64,000 bases of DNA from Linyphia triangularis (GCA_963978545.1 OZ021732.1:34440123-34504122), one strand, 5' to 3'. Shown: positions 12,451-25,877, numbered from the stretch's first letter. Numbers and translations: made by a program. The notes: a model not told the origin generated them from the sequence alone.

Positions 12451-15400
12451 ATAATAACACAAAAATATAAAAAAAATAATTAAGGTAGTCTTGTAATATT
12501 TTTTACTCATCTTTAAGATTTCGAATAAAATTTCAAAGAAATAGAAGTACTACTCTATTGTTTCCACGTCAAATTAAAAATATTTAATCATTATTAAATG
12601 AATTTTTTTTAACTATGCCTTTTAAGAATCTTAAAAAAGTTATTGAAATTTAAGCATGATCTCTTTAAAAATGGAAACCAATACAATAAACGATTACCGG
12701 GATTGTAGTTTATAATTTATTTATTATTTCTCCCTAGTGTCCTGTTCCATCTTGAAATGCAATTAAAAAACATTAATTTTCTAAAATTAAATAAAAGAAT
12801 GCTCCGATTTTTTTAAACATCTAATCCAATGAAAAAGATTGGCTAATGGAGAAACCCCGATAATCCCAATGATGTTTTTCCCCCATCCGTTTTTTTAGTT
12901 AATACTCTTTTACGCCACAGCGAGCAGAACCACAAATAAGCTCGTTTTTGCAGCTCCACATAGACAAATTGGGAGTAATTAAAACTTGTGTAATTACCAA
13001 GGGAATCAGAATGGATGAACCGCAGAGGAAGAAAGAGCCAGAGAACGAATGTAGTCACAAAAAATAACGTGCAAAGCCTTATCTTACAGGCCACCAGTAA
13101 TTAAAAAGATGCACCGCAATTAACCTCTGGTTGACATATACTAGAAATCTATGAATAAATTAAAACTCCTTTCTGAAATTCAGAAAGAAAACGTATTTTG
13201 TGAAGGGTGCCCAGGATTGCACCCTGGAGTTGAGTTGTAGTTTTTTAATACGGTTCTTGGCAGTCTATTTAAGATTTAATAATAATGCATTAGACCATTC
13301 GTTATCATTAGGAGGAATTTTGCAGATCTTGCGTGAAAAAGGTAATATTGATTGGGTTGCGTGCAAGGGATTTTACTGGCTTTTGAATTCAGCATTGTTT
13401 TACTTGTATATAAGCCTTATTTATCTTTCCTTTCGTATTTTCATTTCTTCTTTGGATATGGGGATGTTTTCTGGAAAATAAGAGGGGGAACTTGATGGCC
13501 CGACGAGATTATTGCTACACTGCGCGGGAAGTGTCAGGATTTTTATAATACAATTTTTTGCCAAATTAATGTATAAAAATAGAATGTAAAAAAAAAAAAA
13601 AAAAAGGAAATATGTAATTTCAAATCTATACGTTACCTGTTTCAAATTTTGTAAAATCTAAGATCAACCCAGCAGCTATAGTACCTCAAGCAGTAGCCCA
13701 TGATGTATTACAAAAGTGTTGAATTCACAAGCAGGAACTTTTTAATAGATCTCCTACCATATTCAGTTGATTTAGAGATTAATTTCTTCGTATGATATTT
13801 GGAATATCGAAATAAAGCTACAAGTTAAAATGTATTACATATTTTAATTTAAGAATAGATTTTTCAATCCTTATTTATTTCTCATAATTTTTTTATGAAC
13901 TAAATAAATTTCTTATCCAAGAAAACTTCCAGTATTTCAAAGGAGTTTTATGCGTTATAACTTAATAAAGTGAATAAAAATAAGTTATGATACTAAAACC
14001 ACTTTACAGTATTTAATTTGCATTTTTTCTACACGAGCTTGCCATTGGTACTGCTTTTACTACCCCACAACTTAGCTATCAAACACACTCTCTATTATAT
14101 TCGCCCAAAAATAATAATAAAAAAAACAGTGTATTACTCTCCACAACATCCTCCCACTCCTTGTAGTGATCAGCTATCATCCGTCACGGAAAAGAGCCCA
14201 CCTAAAGAAAGACCAGGGAACTCCCAGACGAAGAAACCTTCTTTTCCCCGCCTTTTTTAGAAAGAAGAGCTATCCATTGTTTTAGCGCCCCTCCACTTAA
14301 TTACAGTTTGCATTTAGTGTCCTGTGAAGTAAATTTTTTTTTAGCCATCGCCCCAGCAAAAGTGATGGATGCGTTTTAATTACGGCTGTAGCCCTGGCGT
14401 GTTGCGTGCCGCCCTAGCTTCTTCCCTAATTACGTGTCACTGTGTTTTGGTTCTTCGAAAGAATGCGCCCCGTGCTTCTTTTTAAAAGGAAGAGGAAGGT
14501 TAATAATAAAATTAGTCCTCAGATATCTTCTCCAGAAGAGGCGACAAAATAATAACTTAAAAATGTTTACAATGACATGCTTAAGAGGTTATTGAATAAC
14601 CAATAGGGTAATGTCCTGGATGTTTTGTTAAGTTGTTGTCTTTTAAGATGGTTCTTATCAGTTTTTTTCGTGTTAGAAACCGGGCCGTGAATTGTATGTG
14701 CGAGGTGGATGATGTCTGAAGTGGGAGCAGTGGTTGAAGGAACATTGCTGAAGCAACCAAATATTTTAATTGCTAATATCAATTGGTAGATCCTCAATCC
14801 CTCATAATGGGAATATTAAAATTTGTTAAAATATTGTTTGTTAATTACGATGTTTAAGAATATTTGTTAAATTGTTGCAGACGTAATGAATCTAGTGACA
14901 CATTATATTTCTAGTGAACCGAATGATATACTTCAAATTTCGCTGATATCCCAGATATATCGTCTAGTGGAATAGCTTAAGAAACATTTCGATCTGACTG
15001 TAGAAAACATTTGAAACGTAAAATTAATTAAAGAGATTTTTTGGCCACTTGCGAATTTGTTATTACATAATTTTTTTAATATTTCTCAATACAAATGTAG
15101 AGTGTTTTTTTTTTTTTCCTTTTCTCCAAAAGAGAAATATTTGCCTTAATATTGAAAGAGTTCACATTAAAGTTTAGAGATTTACTTCCTAAGATCGTAA
15201 GGTATTGTAAGAAGCTAAATAATCTTCGAAATTTAAATTAAGTTTTCCATCGGCTTGAAATTTCATTCTATAAAGCACACAAACCGGTGCAAGTTTATTG
15301 AGATAAATTGGTTATTTTATAAAAATTACGTGCATGTTTTGTGTTAACCCTATTTAATTATGAGTTTCAACAGAATTCGAGCAACGGAAGAAAAAAAGAA

Positions 15401-15540
15401 ATCGGTAATCATTAAAAAGGTAATCGTTTTTAGGTGAATGTTGTGTGAGATGTTAAGTGCATGCATATTGTGAGTTATTTAAGCATGTCAAAATAATAAA
15501 ATTTTAAAAGTTATTAACAGCTTTAACAAAATGGCCATTG
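12451..15540. other. Host noncoding DNA with less AT-rich patches
   Basis: No gene is supported. Patches at about 12850-13110 and 14140-14470 are less AT-rich than the background. A possible regulatory cluster inside them is listed separately. A poly-A tract lies near 13590. Confidence 0.4.
12976..14432. promoter_or_regulatory. Cluster of homeodomain-type TAATTA sites
   Basis: TAATTA occurs at 12976, 13098, 14298, 14377 and 14427, with TAATTAC also at 12991. Several lie in the less AT-rich patches, where chance occurrence is lower than in the background. This is compatible with an enhancer bound by homeodomain proteins, but no other evidence supports it. Confidence 0.2.
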
Positions 15541-15544
15541 ACAT

Positions 15545-16380
15545 TTAAAGAGAGTCGACCTCTAAACGGCGACACGCAATCGTTGGCCTAAAATAAAGAT
15601 AGTTTCAACCCCCGGGTCTTTTCTCAAATGGAGATCTGGTTACCTTAACTGATGACAAATGGATTATGCATGACAAGTTAGCATGTGATTCAGCTAATAC
15701 CGTTATTGCTTAATACTTGGTATTGGTACATATTGAATTTATAGCGTGGAAATAAATTTTTCTTGGTAGAGAAGTAAAAAACCTAACATTTATTATTAAA
15801 AAAGTCGAGCTTTAGAGACGACGCGAGGTTTAATTATTGGCCTACATTAGGTAACAGAATTTTCCGGTCTTCATTCAAATAAAGATCTGGTATTTATTAA
15901 TGTTAGCATGTGCCTAATATAGCTGTGTTAATTCTGAGTTTTTTTGGCTCGATGTTTCTATAAAGCGTATTTATAGCATGAACGTAATTATATTCAGTTT
16001 CAATTAAAATTTAATATTGGCGATGTACAATTAGTGGCCTAAATTAAAAATTGTTCGAAGCACTAGATCTAATGACTCAAACGAAGATCTGGATAAATTA
16101 ACTTATGTTTAGATGATCGTCTTAAAGTGGCATAATTGTTACAAATACTTATTTACTATTGAGTATTGATTTTACCAAGCAGTAAGCAAGTGTTTGATGC
16201 TACCTATGATGAGCTTCTTATGGAAATTGTCATACTCTTCAAGAAATGACAAACAAAGTTTAACAAAGTTTGTTGAGCTTTAAGCAACTACATGAAGTAT
16301 TTAGTATATAGTAAAGAAGAAAGTTGCATCAACCTGATCACAGAAAGATATCTGGTGGACTATAACTAATGGTATATGAA
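15545..16380. repeat. Ancient tandem repeat, about four diverged units of 200-265 bp
   Basis: Shared words recur in order: GTCGA, then GGCCTA, then AA.GAGATCTGG or AAGATCTGG, then TTAGCATG. The AGATCTGG landmark is at about 15633, 15883, 16086 and, as AGATATCTGG, 16346. Units are heavily diverged and the last is partial. I do not recognise the family. Confidence 0.55.
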
Positions 16381-17108
16381 TAACCATGTTCACAAGTTTA
16401 TGAAACCATTGTGAAAATCAATAAAGTTATTTTAAGTTTAGACACTTCTTGATTGTTTATTATCAATGTAGACCCGATCGGGGCAGAATCTTAAAGCTTT
16501 GAAACACATATTCTGATATATTTATCATCAAACAACAGCTTAAAATTGTTATATTTTAGCATGGAAATGACTAAATATACATACATGTTTAATTTTCTTT
16601 TGCTGCTGGCTCGTTTGCTTACTAAACGTATACCGAAAGATTGTAAGATCAGGCTATTCACTAACAATCACTCAGGGTAGAAAACTTACCATATTGATAA
16701 GGAAATGGATTAACCCAGTTTTTACCTTGTCAATTTGAAATAATTTACAATGAGTGTACCATTAATTAAAATATAAACGTTTGCGAGTCCATTTCTGAAA
16801 TTGTGATTGAGGGTGAATTATTTATTTGCTCTTGAATACATACACCATGAGTTTTATGAAGGGAATTTAAGAGTTGTTTTTGCAGATTTTGAGTTAAGTA
16901 CAAAACAAAATTGTTTTAGTTCTCTCCATAATTGCAAGTTTTCTTATTTTTATTTTAACATTAACTGTTCGTTTGAATTGTAGATGTATATGTCTGATTT
17001 AATAATAGTTGCTTTTGTTAGATATTGGTTGATTACCAAATATAGGTTTGATTTGTACTCTCATCAGCCTTTTTAGTAAATTAGTTTATTGTAATGATGC
17101 ATTGAAAT
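16381..17108. other. AT-rich host DNA, nothing recognised
   Basis: No coding frame, RNA gene or bounded repeat is seen. Confidence 0.5.
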
Positions 17109-17256
17109 AGAAAATTAAAGATTAAAATAAAATTTGAAACAAAGAAGAAATTAAAGATTAAAATAAAATCTGAATCAAAGAAGAAATTAAAGATGAAAAT
17201 AAAATCTAATCTGAATCAAAAAAGAAATAAAAGATTAAAATAAAATTTGAATTAAA
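17109..17256. repeat. Minisatellite, about 36-bp unit, four copies
   Basis: The unit begins GAAATTAAAGATTAAAATAA and continues AATCTGAATCAAAGAA. It repeats four times with minor changes, including a small internal duplication (AATCT) in the third copy. Confidence 0.85.
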
Positions 17257-17694
17257 TGAACAACCAAACCTACCGAGGACATGAACTTAGCATCGTTAAC
17301 TTCTTAGGTCGGAGTACGATTTATTAATCACTCTTACATTATTAATTTTGCCATTTATTGTGTATACATGCTATTGAAGTCAATAAAGTTTGTCTTTTTC
17401 ATAAAATATTATTATTTCTGGAAATTTACTTTCTGCTCTCAACAATGTAATATGATGCATCTACACCATTCAAACTAATAAGAAAGTAGTTTGAGAAATA
17501 CTGACATGAGTATTGCTTACAGTAAGGCAGATAAAAGGAAAGGGCTAAAAAGAAGAATTTGGCGTATTTGAAAAAATGAAAATGCAGTTTTGTTTCTAGG
17601 GAAAAAGGAATTGTTTTCTTTTGGAAATGAAAATTAACAAATATGAGACACATTCAAGTTAAGAATTACCTTCATTCTTTTAATGTTTCCTATT
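17257..17694. other. AT-rich host DNA, nothing recognised
   Basis: Only chance frames are visible (for example minus 17426-17653, with no domain). Confidence 0.45.
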
Positions 17695-20600
17695 TAGTCC
17701 AGGGAAAAGAGACATTTTGCCTTGCGAAAGGTTATGTAGTTCTGATTTTTCAATATGTTATAAAGGTTTGTCTCGTGGTTTATAAACCAAGTTTTCGACC
17801 TCCTAACCCTTGTGCGTTCTCCGTGGTGCACCAAAAACTTAGCCGTTTTTCAGTTTATACGTCATAACTCTTTGACAATGCATCTTAGAAACAAATATTA
17901 TATTCAAAAGTTGTAGAATATTAAATTATCTACAACTTTTGTATACTAAGTTTTTTTGTAGACCTAATATGTAAATAGTTATGTCGCATCAAAGTCAAAA
18001 CTTTTTCGTAAAAATGCTACTTTTTTAAGATTTGTGTCAAGTTTTTTTATTATATCTTCAAAATGGTAAGTTTTAGAGAAAAAGTTTGTGTATAAAAATT
18101 GTAGAACAATAAATGTCCTACAAGTTTATTATATAAACTTATTTTCTAGGACTAATAACAAAGGAGTTACTCTGCTTTGTGTATTTTCAGTGGTGCACCA
18201 CAAAAAAAATACGTTTTTCAGTTTATACATCATAACTCTTTGCCAATACATCTTAGAAACAAACATTATATTCAAAAGTTGTAGAATATTAAACTGTCTA
18301 CAACTTTTGTATGCTAAGTTTTTTTGTAGACCTATTATGTAAATAGTTATGTCGCATCAAATACAAAACTTTTTCGTAAAAATGCTACTTTTTTAAGATT
18401 TGTGTCAAGTTTTTTGATGGTAGGGGTTTAAAATTAGCTTCTTAATGCATAGTTTGACAATTTTAATAAAAAAATAAAACAATATATACGTAATACTAAT
18501 GATAATGTAAAATAAAAAGTGGAAATATATTAAATAATGTATATATCTATATACAATAACGGTAATATCAATTTACCATTTTCGCCATGGTGCACCAAAA
18601 ACCTTCTGAATTCTGAAATTTTGAATTTTTTTCAGTACACCGATCATATCCTTTTTCCACTGCATTTTATAGGGGAAAAAATTATATTTTAGGTTGTAGA
18701 GTATTAAATTTTCTACCACTAATGTATGTGCAAAATTTGTTTTGTAGAACTATTCTATGAAAAACAAATTGTATGAAAAGCATCAAAGCAAAAACTCTTT
18801 AGTAAAAATACCATTTTAAGATTCTTGTCGAGTTTTTAGATGATATCTATAAAAGTATATAATAAAAATTGTAGAACCCTAAATTTGCTACGTTGTGTAT
18901 ACAAAGTTATTTTATAGGATTAATAACAAAAGAGCTACTTGGTAAGATCTAATATTAAAAACAGTTTCTTACAGCAAAGCCTGACAAGTTTGTTAAAAAA
19001 TAAAACAATATAGGTATTAAAATAATAGTATTATAAATCAAAAAATATAAATATTATAAAAATGCATATATCTATATATAATAATAGTAATATCAATAAA
19101 ACTTACAATTTAGAAAACTTAAAAATTCTTAAATTTAGTTTCGTTTAGCCACACGAAGGCTCGGCTAGTTCCTCCGCTACTTCTTGAATTAAGAGTTCTG
19201 TTTGGTCGTCTTCATCGTTGTCATCAATTATGATGTTCGTTATATTGTCACAGGTTTGTCCATGACAGTTTTTACATATTATGGAGCACTTGAGACCGGC
19301 CTTTCTACCCGCAGGCCTTAGTGCATCCTATGTTGCGCTGGCAGAAAATGTAGGTCAGAATTGATTGAGGAGCTCAATCCCTGATGGTTGTAATAGGAAG
19401 AAGCCCTTTACTGTCCTTCTACCACCCACAGACCAGAGGATTTTTCAATTAGCCCATCCATGTCTTTACTTGATGGTATGTGCGAAAGACATGGTGCGTA
19501 GTAGCTTCTTGGGTCGGAGGTAGCTTTGACAGATTTAACTTGCTCCCAGTTGTTGATTTGGAAAATTACTTATAACGCAAAGCATTTCAAGTTGTTGCCC
19601 TGTGACCACCAAAGAGAGCAACAAGAATGCTTGATACTGCTTCGGAGATCTTGTATCTCAAAAGATCTGTACCCCACGTAGTCAGCCACTTGAATGCAGT
19701 CTATTTCTCATTTTTATTTCCGAATGCAGAAATTTTTGGTGCATCACGGCAAAATGGTAAATTTTATATTACTATTATTATCTATAGATATGTACATTAT
19801 TTAATATATTTCCACTTTTTATTTTACATTATCATTAGTATTATATATATATTGTTTTATTTTTTTATTAAAATTGTCAGACTAAGCAGTAAGAAGCTAT
19901 TTTTAAACCCCTACCTATACATAAAATATTATAGGTTATCATCTCGTAAACCTTCAAAGAAGAGTAGCTCCTTAGTTATTAGTCCTAGATAGTAACTTTT
20001 TTGTATAAAACTTATAGAAAATTTATAGATCTACAACTTTTGTATTATATATTTTTTCCTACGACTTATTGTTGTGAAGATATAATTGAAAAACTCGGCA
20101 AAAAAATTAAAAAAGCAGCATTTTCACGAAAAGTTTTTACTTTGATGCTACGTAACTCTTTACATAATAGCTTTACAAAAGCAAATTGTTCACAAAAGTT
20201 GTAAAAAATTTAATACTTTACAACTTTTAAATTTAATGTTTGTTTTTAAAATGCATTGCGAAAGAGTTATGATCTATAAACTGAAAAACGTATTTTTTGT
20301 GGTGCACCACTGAAAATACACAAAGCAGAGTAACTCCTTTGTTATTAGTCCTAGAAAATAAGTTTATATAATAAACTTGTAGGACATTTATTGTTCTACA
20401 ATTTTTATACACAAACTTTTTCTCTAAAACTTACCATTTTGAAGATATAATAAAAAAACTTGACACAAATCTTAAAAAAGTAGCATTTTTACGAAAAAGT
20501 TTTGACTTTGATGCGACATAACTATTTACATATTAGGTCTACAAAAAAACTTAGTATACAAAAGTTGTAGATAATTTAATATTCTACAACTTTTGAATAT

Positions 20601-20815
20601 AATATTTGTTTCTAAGATGCATTGTCAAAGAGTTATGACGTATAAACTGAAAAACGGCTAAGTTTTTGGTGCACCACGGAGAACGCACAAGGGTTAGGAG
20701 GTCGAAAACTTGGCTTATAAACCACGGGACCGACCTTTATAACATATTAAAAAATCAGAACTACATAACCTTTTGCAAGGTAAGACCCGTTTTTCAGTCT
20801 CTATTCCCCGGACTA
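17695..20815. mobile_element. 3.1-kb element with long repeat-rich inverted ends
   Basis: The left arm (about 17695-18610) and right arm (about 19725-20815) are inverted copies of each other. The outer ends read TAGTCC and GGACTA, and a 3-bp ATT on each side may be the target duplication. Each arm contains tandem copies of a unit of about 365 bp, each carrying the palindrome GTGGTGCACCA (17823, 18190, 18587; mirrored at 20668, 20299 and about 19738). The unit also has CATAACTCTTTG and paired GTTGTAGA/TCTACAAC segments. The centre holds a decayed gene (19145-19560). I do not recognise the superfamily. A fold-back DNA transposon is the simplest reading. Confidence 0.75.
19145..19560 (-). pseudogene. 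Decayed gene with a cysteine-rich (CXC-like) C-terminus
   Basis: The minus strand between the inverted arms has codon-like stretches broken by frameshifts and stops. At about 19490-19395 it reads ATSDPRSYYAP and onward. After a stop and frameshift, about 19320-19145 encodes a segment rich in Cys and Lys (GRKAGLKCSIICKNC, then HGQTC). It ends in an acidic tail (DDNDEDD) and a stop at 19145-19147. The Cys spacing resembles the CXC (tesmin/TSO1-like) module found in some transposon-associated arthropod proteins; that match is from memory of the family pattern. It is probably the remnant of the element's own gene. No full-length product is possible. Confidence 0.5.
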
Positions 20816-20855
20816 ATTGATGAATAATAAAAATGAGATTTACATGAATCTGTTG

Positions 20856-22696
20856 CAGTGGCGGCTTGTGGGTATTAAAAGTGAGGGGGCCCAAATTAAC
20901 AATGGCATGGTTTTTTGAAGGAAGGGGGGGGTTGAGAGAGAGTGAGTGCAAATTTCAAAATGCATGAGTTTCATGCAATTAAATGTTATTCAAATTCACA
21001 TAAAACAAAGCTATAAGAGCAAATATCCAAATAACAAAACAAATTATCAAATAAATTTTAGTTAAATATATGTTTTAGTAAAATGAATGATTATAACAAA
21101 TTCAACACTGCAGTATTTCGTTTGAGCCAATGGCTTATGAAAATTTACCCCATGTCCCATGGCTTTTGAACTTGATGGCTCATGGATTTCGAAAATTTAA
21201 AAATGAAGAGAAGAAAAATGGTGAGATTTTCAGAAAAAGTATGGATTTTAAATTATTCATTTAAACATAAAATTAATGCATATTGATTCATTAATATTTC
21301 AGTTCAAAATTTCATTACTCAACAGAAACATATTTTCAATCTTATATTTTTACTTTTTAAAAATTTTGGTTGTTTACTGTTCAGTCAGAGTCCGTTTGTC
21401 ATTTGTGGAATGTGCCAGAAAAAATTCATTTATTGTTGTCCTTATAAATGGATATTTCAGGCAACTGAATGAGTTAAAGATAGCTAATATTCTGTGTTGA
21501 GAATGTCAAACACATTTATATGAATTAAAATACTTAAAATAATCTTTCAATTGCAAAAAAAAATCTTGTTTTTTGCTATCCATAAAATAAAGTTTGATTG
21601 CTATACCAAAGTAAAAAGATGCTGAGGGTATAGTGGGTCCTATGTCTGCATACTCAGAAGCAGATTAGACGTTAGTGAGGTTGCTATAATGACCATTGTT
21701 GTCTATTATAGCAGCAATTAGGTGGGGAAATAGGATGGGAGGAAGGAGATTAGGACAGCCCAGTTTTACTTGCTGTATACATTTAACTAATCACCTCTAA
21801 AATCGAATGAATTAAAAAGAGAAATTATACTTTATGATAATTAAGATAATGAAATACATTACCAATTGGGCTCATACATGCGAAGGGACATGGGATTATC
21901 CAAACAAAATGAGTCTAAATATTTTTTGAAAAATCACGATTCTGTGTTTAAAAATTTATTTATTAAGAAAAGCTTACGCTTATGTTTGAAATATAAAGGG
22001 TAAAATTAAATGATCTTACCGAGATTTTTGTTATAAAATTAACACCCTTTTCCCTACGTGTAATTATAGTTTTCTATCTATTTTCTCTGGCTCTCCCAAT
22101 TTAATTCACCGTCATTTCATTGTACGCTTGCGCTGTAGAAAATCCCAGCACTTCTTTCGACAATTCCAGCTCGAGCTCGACTACTTTTGGTCAACACACA
22201 AAGTGGACCATTCCTTATAGAATTGCAGTAAATTGATACCGATGTAGGAGAAAGAGACCCTCCCCCCACCACTTCCCTAAAAACACAGGAAGTGAAGGGC
22301 CTGGCTACAAGCTTTAATCTATGTTCTTTTCAAGGTCTCCGAGAAAAGGGTCTTTTATCCCTCAAGAATTGCTTCCCCGTGGATAGATTTCAAGGTCATT
22401 ATCATGGAGTATTTAAGAGAAGAGAGCGTAACCATATTAACAAAAACACACTCGAGTGTGTTTGTATCAATATGGTTGCGGTTGATTGACATTTTCACGA
22501 GTTTGTGGCAAGAGAGCTATTGCTCTAAAGCACAATAGTTAATATTGTGAGGTTAATAAACTGTTTTCATTTTTCTTGCAATTTTTAAATATTTTACAGA
22601 AATTCCAAAACAACATTATTAAGTATAAATGGGACCAGGGTCCCAAAAAGTGAGGGGGCCCGGGCCCCCCCTGGCCCCCTGCATCATCCGCCACTG
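20856..22696. mobile_element. Non-autonomous hAT element with 8-bp target duplication
   Basis: The 1,841-bp segment begins CAGTGGCGG and ends CCGCCACTG. G-rich stretches (GGGGGCCC) lie just inside both ends. It is flanked by perfect 8-bp direct repeats ATCTGTTG at 20848-20855 and 22697-22704, the hallmark of hAT insertion. I find no transposase motif. The interior has only chance frames, a local repeat of GGCTTATG/GGCTTTTG/GGCTCATGG at about 21130-21185, and a palindrome at 22431. Confidence 0.88.
22431..22476. repeat. Imperfect palindrome centred on CTCGAG
   Basis: Two arms of 23 nt (ACCATATT...ACACACTC and its near-exact reverse complement) meet at CTCGAG with no loop. Four or so mismatches lie in the middle of the arms. 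It sits within the hAT element. Confidence 0.7.
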
Positions 22697-22704
22697 ATCT
22701 GTTG

Positions 22705-25602
22705 CCCAGAGCACTGTTGGTTACATATGCGGAATGAAAAATAAAGAGAAAGTGGACTGCCTCAAAGCATGGTTCTTAGGATTGGTTTTCAGGAAGAAAA
22801 AACAAGTGATGATGATATAATTTTTATCTCTAACAGCAATTATATATATAAATGTTTTAATCAATCGCTCATACACAAAGCACATTATATTTTCTCTTTG
22901 TCACAAAAAGTAACGGCGTCTACACATCAAGCTGTACATGTACAGTGAGAATCTTTCACATTGACAAGTGAAAACAAGTAAATTATCCTTCTTATTTAAA
23001 AGAAAAAAAAAAAAATATTTTTCTTAACCGTAGTCGAATAAAGAATTAATTGGTCAATTTGCACAACAACCTCTTACCTGAAAAAGATTATATTTTTAAG
23101 ACAAAAAAGAAAAAAAAAATTGAATAAATATCTTTTTTTGGGATATTGGTAATAATTTTTTAAAATTACTTTAATTGGAAGGTTACTAGTAGATTCAAAA
23201 GTATATGAGAAGTTTGAAAAGTATTTACTTTTCATGCTATTATGTATCGACCAATAACATTCCAATTGAAGTCAATATTTAAAAAAATTAATACCAATAT
23301 CCAAAATATAACTTCAAAAATAAGACAGGCTGATAAATTTTACTTCGAGTTTATTCTGAATATAATTTGTAAACAAAGTAATATAAAAATTTCAGTGAAA
23401 AAATTAGAAAATAATATGCATAAATTAAACTTTTTATTATGGAGTATCATAATTAAAACCAACAGATCAATATATGATAATGTTAAAACAGAGAGAGCTT
23501 AACATTTTGGCCATAGGAGATTGTTTGGTTAAACGTCTAAGCATTTTTATGCCGCACAGATTGATTGGCATATTTGTTACTCGAGAATTATTCAGAATAA
23601 AAAATTTAAGGAGATGTCATACTTATTTCTTGAGGATAATACAGAAATAACAAGACCAATCCATAATGGAAATTGTGTTTTTAAAATGAGTTCTTTTAAA
23701 ATCCAACTTTTTGATTATTCTTCCCATGAATTAACCGAATCGGCTACTAATAAACATATCACACAACTTGAAAGCCCCACCAAAAAGTTTTTATTCATTA
23801 ATCACTTTATACTTTAATTTTATTATATCGCTGTGTAACCTGTCACATTGAATCGATAGCTAAAATTAAACTCTGTCATCTTGAAGAAAAAAATAAATAA
23901 AAGGAATGGCTGAATAATAAAATGAATTTCTTTAATGCCTTTAAAAAATAAAACGAATAATCTTCTCAGTTCTCCTATTGTTTCCTGCACCTTTTTTGTA
24001 ATCTCTCCAAGTGCAGCCAAAAAGTATTTGCTGGTGACTGAACCCGGCATAGAATCTTCCCTGAAGAATCCATTATCGACTCTAGTGGATTTTCTCCGTC
24101 TTTTGATTGATAAAAACCGTCGGAATTACATTTCAATTCCGATGCAATTGTTCCACGGAGGGCGACTTAATGAGAAAATGATGCCGCAACTGTCAAATTG
24201 ATGAATGGCAAATGACTCAACTTCCAAACCAAGTTTGGGCCCCTATACTACTAGTCGAGCTGCTTACGACCAGTCGGGTCGAATTAACGTCGTTTTACTT
24301 GAATCAACTTTTAAGTTGAGGCGATTTAATTAGTCGGAGACGAGTATTTAGTGGCCTTTTGCAGAGTTGAGATAGGATTGATTCAGATGCCATCTTAATG
24401 AACTCCTCTGGTTATTTACCAGTTATTCGTGGAAAGCTTTGAATCGAAACGACCGATTGTATAAAGTAATGATCGGATTCGTAAACTTCCATTAGAGGTG
24501 AAATTGCCGCATTTGAATAAGTGTATCATGTTAGTGTCCTGGATAAGTCAAAGTACTTTGAATAGTTGGTTTGTTACACAAAAGGATCAATTTTTCAAAG
24601 AACAAGAAGTTTGTTATACATTTGAAAGGCTTTGACAAGTTTAACTTATAATAATTAGTTAGACCTCAAAGAATTCTCTAGTATATTTCAGGTTTTGGAG
24701 TCAGATGATGAACTAGCTGTGTTGGTCAAATTAGCCTATTTATTTTTTAACGCTTAATACATCTCTAACATTTGTTACTTAGTAGTTCAATTCATGGAGG
24801 AGAGAATTGCCACAGATAGGCATAGGAAAGAAGTGAGCAAACACAGCCAATTCGAGCAGTACAGAAGCATTCCTTCGGATATCCTTTTTGAGTTGATATA
24901 TGGGAAAACTAAGAGTGATATATCTATCCCCACTGCATTTGAGATACATCTATTCACTTTCACGCTGACATAACCCATTTATAGGGTAACCCACATATTC
25001 AAACAGGACGAATCACTACAACAGGACATCCAACAAAACTTTATTTTTTTCAACAACACAACCAACAACACCTGGCAAAGTCAGGAAAGTGCATAGGGTG
25101 AGCTTGCCCCCCCCCCGCTCCCTGGGATTTGAAAATTAAATGTAATTTTAAATTCAAATTCAAATGTTGTTTTAGTGGTATGTGGCTCTTGTATTTAAAG
25201 CTCCATAAATCTAATAAAATCTGCCTAATTATAATCTAATAAAATCTGCCTAAAAAGCGACCAATTCTAATCCTAGCTATTTAGAAACTCGTGGAATTGC
25301 TGCCAATGTTCTAATTTACTACGATTTATGTTAATCTGGACCCTCATGGATCGCTGGATACAAGGAAAGCTGGTTTACTGAAGTTGGATCAATATCTACA
25401 GTGCTAGACGAGGATAAAGGGAGTTTGAACTCTTCCCACAGAGTTCAAAAAAGATATTTCTGGGGCAGAAAATATTTCAAATGTTGAAATGGTCGAATTC
25501 CATTTAATTCAATTTCAGATTAATCTAGAAAACCAGAAAAAAAGAAATGAAAAATCAAGAACAATGTAACTTAATATGGAATCCCATGTTGGGTTTTGCA
25601 TA
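22705..25602. other. Host noncoding DNA
   Basis: No gene is supported. Frames at 23242-23502 and 23614-23817 are composed of AT-rich codons and show no domain. A less AT-rich patch lies at about 23940-24560 and might be regulatory. A poly-C run is at 25107-25117. Confidence 0.4.
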
Positions 25603-25670
25603 ACCACTGTCCCCTAGATATACCACTGTCCCCTAGATATACCACTGTCCCCATATCTAGGGGGCAGTGG
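25603..25670. repeat. Short tandem repeat followed by its inverted copy
   Basis: ACCACTGTCCCCTAGATAT (19 bp) occurs twice head-to-tail at 25603-25640. A partial copy follows, then the inverted form ATATCTAGGGGGCAGTGG at 25653-25670. The inverted copy can pair with either direct copy to form a GC-rich stem. Confidence 0.8.
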
Positions 25671-25877
25671 CATAACTAGCCAACAACCATTTATACATTT
25701 TGGCACATGTAAGTTACATATCAAGACACTATAGAAAAAAAAATTGACATGAAATGCCACCATACAGGATGAGGAAGCTCTTCAAAGACGTTTTATGCAG
25801 TAATATAGGAGAAAACTTAGTGCTTCATTGAAAATCCCTTCCAGAGAAATTTTCTGGTCTATAAGCCGATTTCAAGA
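25671..25877. other. Host noncoding DNA
   Basis: A short AT-rich stretch with nothing recognisable. Confidence 0.5.

Noticed and set aside
23242..23817. Two adjacent plus-strand frames as a possible gene
   Set aside because: AT-rich codon content, no recognised domain, no splice-supported extension.
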